Source: Patescibacteria group bacterium
GTDB taxonomy: Bacteria > Patescibacteriota > Microgenomatia > UBA1400 > PJMF01
NCBI GenBank assembly: GCA_018813375.1
Contig: JAHJBU010000094.1
Location: 1 to 15,337, forward strand
Reading direction: 5' to 3'
DNA: 15,337 nt
Of this stretch, positions 11,701 through 15,337 are shown piece by piece (the first letter of the stretch is position 1; the number at the start of each line of letters is the position of its first letter). A program made the position numbers and the translations under genes. The notes beneath the pieces were generated by a model, which was given only the letters and a program-made list of their open reading frames with translations, had not been told where the DNA came from and searched no databases.

Positions 11701-12484
11701 CAGTGGCAGTTTTTTGATTTATATCTTGGGCTTGCTTAATGTCTTCTTCTGTTAAAAATGGCAAGCTATGATTAGTGTCAGAATAACTGCCCATGCCGCC
11801 AGTGTTTGGGCCAGTGTCGCCCACATAGGCACGCTTGTGGTCTTGGACAGCGGGCATGTGGGCTAAATTAATTCCATCGCAAAAGCTCATCAGAGAAAAT
11901 TCTTGGCCAATTAGTTTTTCTTCAATAATAAAGTTTTGGCCTTGAGCAAAAATTTGTTGGCACCAACTAATGGCATCTTCCAGATTATACAGATGCTCGC
12001 CAGCCACCTTAACGCCCTTGCCTCCCATCAGGCCATCGGCTTTGATGACGTAATTGTTATCCAGTTCAGCGATGAAATCTCTGACGCCATCAATTGTAAA
12101 AAAATATTTATATTTAGGGCAGGCGGGGATGTTGTATTCGGTTAATAAATTGCGGGCAAAAGATTTGCTGGTCTCAATTTGAGCCAGTAATTTTTTAGGC
12201 CCGACGCAAGGAATATTATTGATCGCCAATACATCAACCACGCCGGCTTCCAGTGGCGCTTCGGGTCCAATGATCACCCAGTCAATATTTTTTTCTTGAG
12301 CAAAATCTAGGATGTCGGCTGGATTAGTGAGTGAACCAATTTTGTAGTCAAAGCATAAGGCAAAAATACCCGGATTTTTTGACGAGCCAAAACAGAATAA
12401 ATTGGCTTCTTGGGGTGAACGTTTGAGAGCGCGGGCGATGGCGTGTTCACGAGCGCCAGAGCCGATAATAAGCAGATTAAGCAT
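8756..12484 (-). CDS. purDNH: Trifunctional PurD-PurN-PurH fusion: GAR synthetase, GAR formyltransferase, AICAR formyltransferase/IMP cyclohydrolase
   Basis: A single 1242-codon frame holding three purine enzymes. PurD (1-about 435) has GSGAREHAI, GPEAPLEAG, the ATP-grasp KADGLMGGKGV and ARFGDPEAM. PurN (about 457-643) has catalytic N562 and H564 (INVHPSLLP) and D603 (DEGVDTG). PurH (about 699-1242) has the cyclohydrolase part (LISVSDKTG, ISTGGTAKKL, DGRVKTLHP) and the AICAR formyltransferase part (LRYGENPHQ, K999-H1000 in VKHANPCG, GAGQVSRVDA, FFPFRDSID). The enzymes do steps 2, 3, 9 and 10 of IMP synthesis. PurD feeds PurN, and PurN and PurH both classically use 10-formyl-THF. Repeat-derived inserts at 647-688 and 889-919 lie in the PurN-PurH linker and between the two PurH domains, leaving all catalytic motifs intact. 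No Shine-Dalgarno site: repeats abut the start. The gene symbol is descriptive. Downstream of purF. Confidence 0.95.
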   Translation of the reverse strand: MLNLLIIGSGAREHAIARALKRSPQEANLFCFGSSKNPGIFALCFDYKIGSLTNPADILDFAQEKNIDWVIIGPEAPLEAGVVDVLAINNIPCVGPKKLLAQIETSKSFARNLLTEYNIPACPKYKYFFTIDGVRDFIAELDNNYVIKADGLMGGKGVKVAGEHLYNLEDAISWCQQIFAQGQNFIIEEKLIGQEFSLMSFCDGINLAHMPAVQDHKRAYVGDTGPNTGGMGSYSDTNHSLPFLTEEDIKQAQDINQKTATALRAKFGEGYKGILYGGFIVTKDGVKLIEYNARFGDPEAMNVLPILESDFMAVCQAIINGNLAEQEVKFANQATVCKYLIPEGYPDNPVKNKKIYVSDVANKDQLYYAAVDERHDGLYETGSRAVAIVGISGSISEAEKIAEANIKKIKGPLFHRDDIGTPELIQKRIDHMNQIRKNNLVNSGHFGNLCSKKSNSKIKLAILGSTKGTDLQAIIDAINSNELNASIEIVISNKEAAYILERAKNYNIPNLFISQKDKTREEFDSEVSKILQEKQVDLILLIGYMRILSTPFVQKWAKKIINVHPSLLPKFAGGMDLNVHEEIIKAGETETGCTIHYVDEGVDTGEIIMQKKCPVEPWDTPDSLKAKVQKLEGEAFVDVIKNWEVNRHPEPFDSAQDKLRRKIPSLSATSSTSSRDPSTPMNIGAQDDESKLNTNLTQIKRVLISVSDKTGIVEFAQELNNLGVEIISTGGTAKKLSEANIPVIEISDFTGFPEMMDGRVKTLHPLVHAGILGLRDKHSDQAQEHNIKWIDLVVCNLYPFSGTIQKPDVTEEEAIENIDIGGPTMIRSAAKNVGWVGVIVNPADYTPLLQEIKDQQGLTLETRKKLAVKAFGHTAQYDTIIHNYFSSGLSSRVPTETGCSDLVGSEIATSPLGDPRNDSSQDKFPEDINITFKKDYELRYGENPHQKACVYKEPNNNDNNILNAEILQGKKLSYNNIGDADGALNMTKEFSEPCCVVVKHANPCGVATGNNINEVFLRAYNTDSLSAFGGIISLNRVCTKEIAEELDKVFAEIVMAPDYDPEALEIFKKKKNLRVLKLKKIEPRENKLEFKYVDGGILFQDVDTKIINQPDLSFVTKKLPTEEQLADMLFAWKVLKHIKSNGILIAKNNTTLGVGAGQVSRVDAVDLAIMKAEANKLNEQISGSVLASDAFFPFRDSIDKIAKTGIKAVIQPGGSIKDKDVIKACDEHGIAMVFTGNRCFKH
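9730..9819. repeat. Dispersed palindromic repeat (TGTCATTnCGAG family) inside purH
   Basis: Inverted ends TGTCATTGCGAG and CTCGCGATGACA differ at one position. Translated in frame as residues 889-919 between the cyclohydrolase part (ends QYDTIIHNYF) and the transformylase part (starts near FKKDYELRYG), where ordinary PurH has a shorter linker. Confidence 0.87.
10421..10545. repeat. 125-bp palindromic repeat in the PurN-PurH linker
   Basis: The ends GTCATCTTGAGC and GCTCAGGATGAC are inverted copies with one mismatch. Inside are CCCCGATG/CATCGGGG, CCTGAGCGGAGTCGAAGGGC and an ACGGGATC/CGGGATTT-like pair. This belongs to the widespread repeat type carrying TCCTGAGC...GAAGGGCTCAGGATGA. It is translated in frame as residues 647-688, so it forms the linker between PurN and PurH. 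Confidence 0.87.
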
Positions 12485-12587
12485 ATAAGTAAGCAGATTA
12501 AGCAGAATAGGCAGATTAAGCTATAAGAATTAAGTTTTTCAAATACTTAATTTGCTTATAAACTTACTCTGCTTATTTTGCTTATTA
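12467..12587. repeat. 9-bp repeat palindrome between purF and purDNH, without a gene inside
   Basis: The left arm has AATAAGCA, GATTAAGCA, then AAGTAAGCA, GATTAAGCA, GAATAGGCA, GATTAAGCT (12467-12522). The right arm (12546-12587) has inverted TAAGCA-type units. The centre is a perfect 8-bp hairpin, AATTAAGT/ACTTAATT around a 9-base loop. The left arm begins inside the purD coding sequence, covering its start codon and codons 2-6 (LNLLI). The right arm includes the purF stop codon. The units match those flanking the four-helix-bundle gene at 8306-8757, so this looks like the same repeat without cargo. Confidence 0.85.
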
Positions 12588-14045
12588 ACATCTTTTCTCT
12601 CCCTCCAACTCTTTCATCCTATTCTCGTCAATATCGCCAGTCACATACCAGCCATCAAGATAAGGCATGGAGGGGCGATCAATATTATGCTCGCCTTTGC
12701 GCGTGACAGCTTCAACCAAGTCGTCAATTTGTTGATAATACAAAATGTCAGCCCCGATTATTTCCCGAATTTCTTCGGTTGTTTTATCAGTGGCAATAAG
12801 TTCGCCTCTGGTGGGCATATCAATACCATAAAAATCAGGGTACTTGATTGGCGGACAGGCTGAGACAAAAAAGACTCTTTTGGCGCCAGCGTGGCGGACT
12901 AAATCAACTACTAGTTTGCTCGTATTGCCGCGGACAATAGAATCATCTACTAGCATAATATTTTTATTTTTAATTTCCACTTCTTGGGGCGACAATTTTT
13001 GTAGGATGGATTTTTTTCTATTGGCTTGACCAGGCATAATGAAAGTGCGGCCAATAAAAGGATTTTTATAAAGACCTTCAGAATAGCGCACACCTAAACC
13101 GTGAGCCATTGATAAGGCAGCCGTGTTTGAGCTGAAAGGAATCGGTATAACAATATCAGGCGTGACATGGGGAAATAATTTTTGCCAGCGCTTGGCCAGA
13201 TTTTGCCCCATTCTTAATCTGGCACGATAAACGCTGATGTTGTTAATCATGGAATCGGGCCGGGCTAAATAAACATATTCAAATATGCAAGGCGTGAACA
13301 TGGCCTTGCGCAGCTGGCGGCTGTACATTTTACCCTTTTCATTTATATAGACAATTTCGCCGGGCTGAACATCACCTTTAAAATCAAAACCCAGTGGATA
13401 ATACATAGTATTTTCTGAAGAGAAAATATAATCATAACTGCCATTTTCATTTTTTCTCATGCCACAAGCCAACGGCCGGATGCCGTGCGGGTCGCGGAAA
13501 GCAATCATGCCTTTATCCTTGATAATTCCCACGACTGAATAAGCACCAGTGCAGCGATCGTAAACAGAATTAACTGCTGTGCAGATTTGATCAAAAAATT
13601 CTCCTGTTCCACCGCCATTTATTTCTTGCAACTTAGAAGCAAAGACATGAAGAATAACTTCTGTGTCAGAACTTGAATTGCAGTGCCGTTTATCTTTTTC
13701 TGCCAGCTCTTTTTTTATTTCACGATAATTAGTCAGGTCACCATTATGAGCCATGGCAATGCCATAGGGGGAATGAACAGTAAATGGTTGGGCATTTTCT
13801 GAACCGGTTCTGGTGCCGGCCGTGGAGTAGCGAGTGTGGCCAATGCCCCAGTTGCCGAGCAAGCGATCCATATGGCCTTGGTGAAAAACATCCCGCACTA
13901 GTCCACTGCCTTTTTTAAGGTGGAAATTTTCTCCGCAAGTACAAATACCAGCCGCGTCTTGACCGCGATGTTGTAAATGGATTAGTCCGTCGTAGACTTC
14001 ACTAGCGACTGGTTGGTGGGAGAAAATACCGATGATGCCACACAT
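12585..14045 (-). CDS. purF: Amidophosphoribosyltransferase (glutamine PRPP amidotransferase)
   Basis: First committed step of purine synthesis: PRPP plus glutamine gives 5-phosphoribosylamine. It has 486 residues, near family length. The glutaminase domain starts MCGIIGIFSH with C2 as N-terminal nucleophile after Met removal, so there is no propeptide. GHTRYSTAG (69-77), AHNGDLTNY (99-107) and SSDTEV follow. The phosphoribosyltransferase domain has the PRPP loop NIMLVDDSIVRGNTS (362-376). The Cys ligands of the [4Fe-4S] cluster seen in Bacillus-type PurF are absent; the C-terminus reads YLDGWYVTGDI instead. The usual P-V-P-D-S-G motif reads PIPFSSNTAA (301-310), which is odd. There is no Shine-Dalgarno site before the ATG at 14045; an AT-rich repeat takes its place. 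It lies 38 bases after purB and 100 bases before purDNH, probably one operon. Confidence 0.95.
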   Translation of the reverse strand: MCGIIGIFSHQPVASEVYDGLIHLQHRGQDAAGICTCGENFHLKKGSGLVRDVFHQGHMDRLLGNWGIGHTRYSTAGTRTGSENAQPFTVHSPYGIAMAHNGDLTNYREIKKELAEKDKRHCNSSSDTEVILHVFASKLQEINGGGTGEFFDQICTAVNSVYDRCTGAYSVVGIIKDKGMIAFRDPHGIRPLACGMRKNENGSYDYIFSSENTMYYPLGFDFKGDVQPGEIVYINEKGKMYSRQLRKAMFTPCIFEYVYLARPDSMINNISVYRARLRMGQNLAKRWQKLFPHVTPDIVIPIPFSSNTAALSMAHGLGVRYSEGLYKNPFIGRTFIMPGQANRKKSILQKLSPQEVEIKNKNIMLVDDSIVRGNTSKLVVDLVRHAGAKRVFFVSACPPIKYPDFYGIDMPTRGELIATDKTTEEIREIIGADILYYQQIDDLVEAVTRKGEHNIDRPSMPYLDGWYVTGDIDENRMKELEGEKRC

Positions 14046-14053
14046 ATTTACTT

Positions 14054-14086
14054 AGTAAAAAGTTTAAAGTAGAAAGTAAAAAGTTA
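14054..14086. repeat. AGTAAAAAGT-type repeat between purB and purF
   Basis: AGTAAAAAGTTTAAAGTAGA followed by AAGTAAAAAGTTA; the unit AGTAAAAAGTT occurs twice around AAAGTAGA. It occupies nearly the whole purB-purF gap and includes the purB stop codon. A similar tract lies inside dus (2231-2272). Confidence 0.6.
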
Positions 14087-15337
14087 AATATTGACTAATT
14101 TTTCTGCTAGACCGGTGTAAGTTTGGGGAGTTAGTTTAAGCAATTTTTGTTTTTCTATTTGGGGGATGTTTAGATTATTTATGAATGTTTGTATAGATTT
14201 TTGAGTTATTTTTTGGCCGCGGGTTAGGTCTTTCAGTTTTTCATAAGCTTGATTATAGCCGACTTTGCGCAGGATAGTTTGGATAGCTTCTGATAAGACT
14301 TCCCAATGTTCGTCTAACTCTTGTTCCAGTTTTGACTGATTAACTGTTAGGCGCGACAGGCCTTTGAGAATATTTTTATTGGCTAATAGAGAATGGGCGA
14401 GCGGTACGCCTTGATTTCTTAAGACTGTGCTATCAGATAAATCGCGTTGCATTCTGGAGACGGGCAGTTTTTGGCAGAGGTGAGAGAAGTAAGCGTTAGC
14501 TAAACCTAGATTACCTTCGGCATTTTCAAATTGAATCGGATTAATTTTATGTGGCATAGTACTAGAGCCAACTTCACCTGCTTTTTTCTTTTGTCCTAAA
14601 ATACCCCGGCTGATGTAGAGCCAAACGTCTCTAGTAAAATCAATTAAAATATTATTAATCCGTTCAATGGCTTGATAACTTTCAGCTATAGAGTCGTGCG
14701 GTTCAATTTGCGTGGTAATTAAGTTTGGCTCTAGGCCTAAATAATTAATAAATTTTTTACTAAATTCCAGCCAATCAACTTCTGGATAAGCAATAACCTG
14801 CGCGCTCCAAGTGCCAGTGGCACCAGCTAATTTTCCCAGCAGCTGATGTTGCTCTAAATAATCAACCTGACGTTTTAAACGGGCAGCAAAAACTAAAAAT
14901 TCTTTACCTACTGTAGTTGGAGTGGCACTTTGCCCGTGTGTTAAAGATAACATGGGTTGGTTTTTATTTTGTTGGGCAAAATCTAGAATGGCTTGATAAA
15001 CTTTTATAATATTAGGCAGATAAATTTTTCTAACTCCCTGCTGCCACATCAGCGAGTAAGCAATATTGTTGATATCTTCAGACGTCAGGGCGAAATGGAT
15101 AAATTCAGAATATTTTTGCAACGGCGTGTCAGCGATTTTTTGCTTGATAAAATATTCAATGGCTTTAACATCATGGTTAGTTGTACTTTCAATATCTTTA
15201 ATAATTTGCGCATCGGCTAGAGAAAAGTTTTTATAAAATGAACGGAGTTGATTTTGATCAATTGGGGAGAGGGGGGGTACTTCGTTAATTTTAGGTTCCT
15301 TACTTAAAGCAATGAAGTATTCAATTTCCACCACTAG
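14084..15337 (-). CDS. purB: Adenylosuccinate lyase, start beyond the window
   Basis: Cleaves SAICAR to AICAR and adenylosuccinate to AMP, releasing fumarate. 417 codons are visible; the frame is open to the window edge. The visible sequence begins around the VEVRWL-equivalent helix (VEIEYFIAL), so roughly 40 N-terminal residues are probably missing; a GTG near 15334 is not a credible start. Seen in order: TTNHDVKAIEYF, FALTSEDINN, the catalytic-His motif LSLTHGQSATPTT, and the fumarase/lyase signature GEVGSSTMPHKINPIQFEN, whose Ser-rich loop supplies the catalytic base. The sequence resembles the E. coli PurB type more than the Bacillus type. Its stop codon overlaps a repeat tract, and purF follows after 38 bases. 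It is the first visible gene of the purB-purF-purDNH unit. Confidence 0.95.
   Translation of the reverse strand, partial: LVVEIEYFIALSKEPKINEVPPLSPIDQNQLRSFYKNFSLADAQIIKDIESTTNHDVKAIEYFIKQKIADTPLQKYSEFIHFALTSEDINNIAYSLMWQQGVRKIYLPNIIKVYQAILDFAQQNKNQPMLSLTHGQSATPTTVGKEFLVFAARLKRQVDYLEQHQLLGKLAGATGTWSAQVIAYPEVDWLEFSKKFINYLGLEPNLITTQIEPHDSIAESYQAIERINNILIDFTRDVWLYISRGILGQKKKAGEVGSSTMPHKINPIQFENAEGNLGLANAYFSHLCQKLPVSRMQRDLSDSTVLRNQGVPLAHSLLANKNILKGLSRLTVNQSKLEQELDEHWEVLSEAIQTILRKVGYNQAYEKLKDLTRGQKITQKSIQTFINNLNIPQIEKQKLLKLTPQTYTGLAEKLVNI

Overview
The window reads as a bacterial chromosome segment of moderate-to-low GC, probably from a Candidate Phyla Radiation (Patescibacteria) lineage. That is an inference from compact purine genes with unusual fusions, few Shine-Dalgarno sites and many families of short palindromic repeats; no rRNA or phylogenetic marker is present. 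No tRNA, rRNA or CRISPR array was seen.

Layout. Positions 1-1250 hold two palindromic repeats and a transglutaminase-fold gene bracketed by a 40-50 bp inverted repeat. Next come a tyrosine recombinase (1326-2150) and a tRNA-dihydrouridine synthase overlapping it, closed by an intrinsic terminator. Positions 3167-4071 carry two small unrecognised minus-strand genes with consensus-like promoters and strong ribosome binding sites; the second is built from two duplicated modules. The rest is purine biosynthesis: guaA (minus) and guaB (plus) diverge from a repeat-filled 305 bp region. On the minus strand purB, purF and a fused purD-purN-purH gene follow one another and end head-on against guaB. 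Between guaB and purDNH sits a frameshifted four-helix-bundle gene flanked by inverted 9-bp repeat tracts.

How the genes work together. PurF makes phosphoribosylamine, and PurD and PurN turn it into formyl-GAR. PurB acts at the SAICAR and adenylosuccinate steps, and PurH makes IMP. GuaB and GuaA take IMP to GMP. PurM, PurL, PurC, PurE and PurA are not in the window.

Main point of interest. Conserved purine enzymes have absorbed mobile-looking repeats. GuaA is fused to an N-terminal DUF559 (PD-(D/E)XK-like) domain through a G-rich palindromic repeat. It carries a second in-frame copy of that repeat and one of another repeat family inside its C-terminal half. The PurD-PurN-PurH polypeptide carries two further in-frame repeats at domain junctions. 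Several stop codons (guaB, purDNH, purF, purB) lie in or directly against repeat tracts. DUF559 and the four-helix-bundle gene each look like the protein-coding partner of their own repeat family, which suggests small, poorly described mobile elements.
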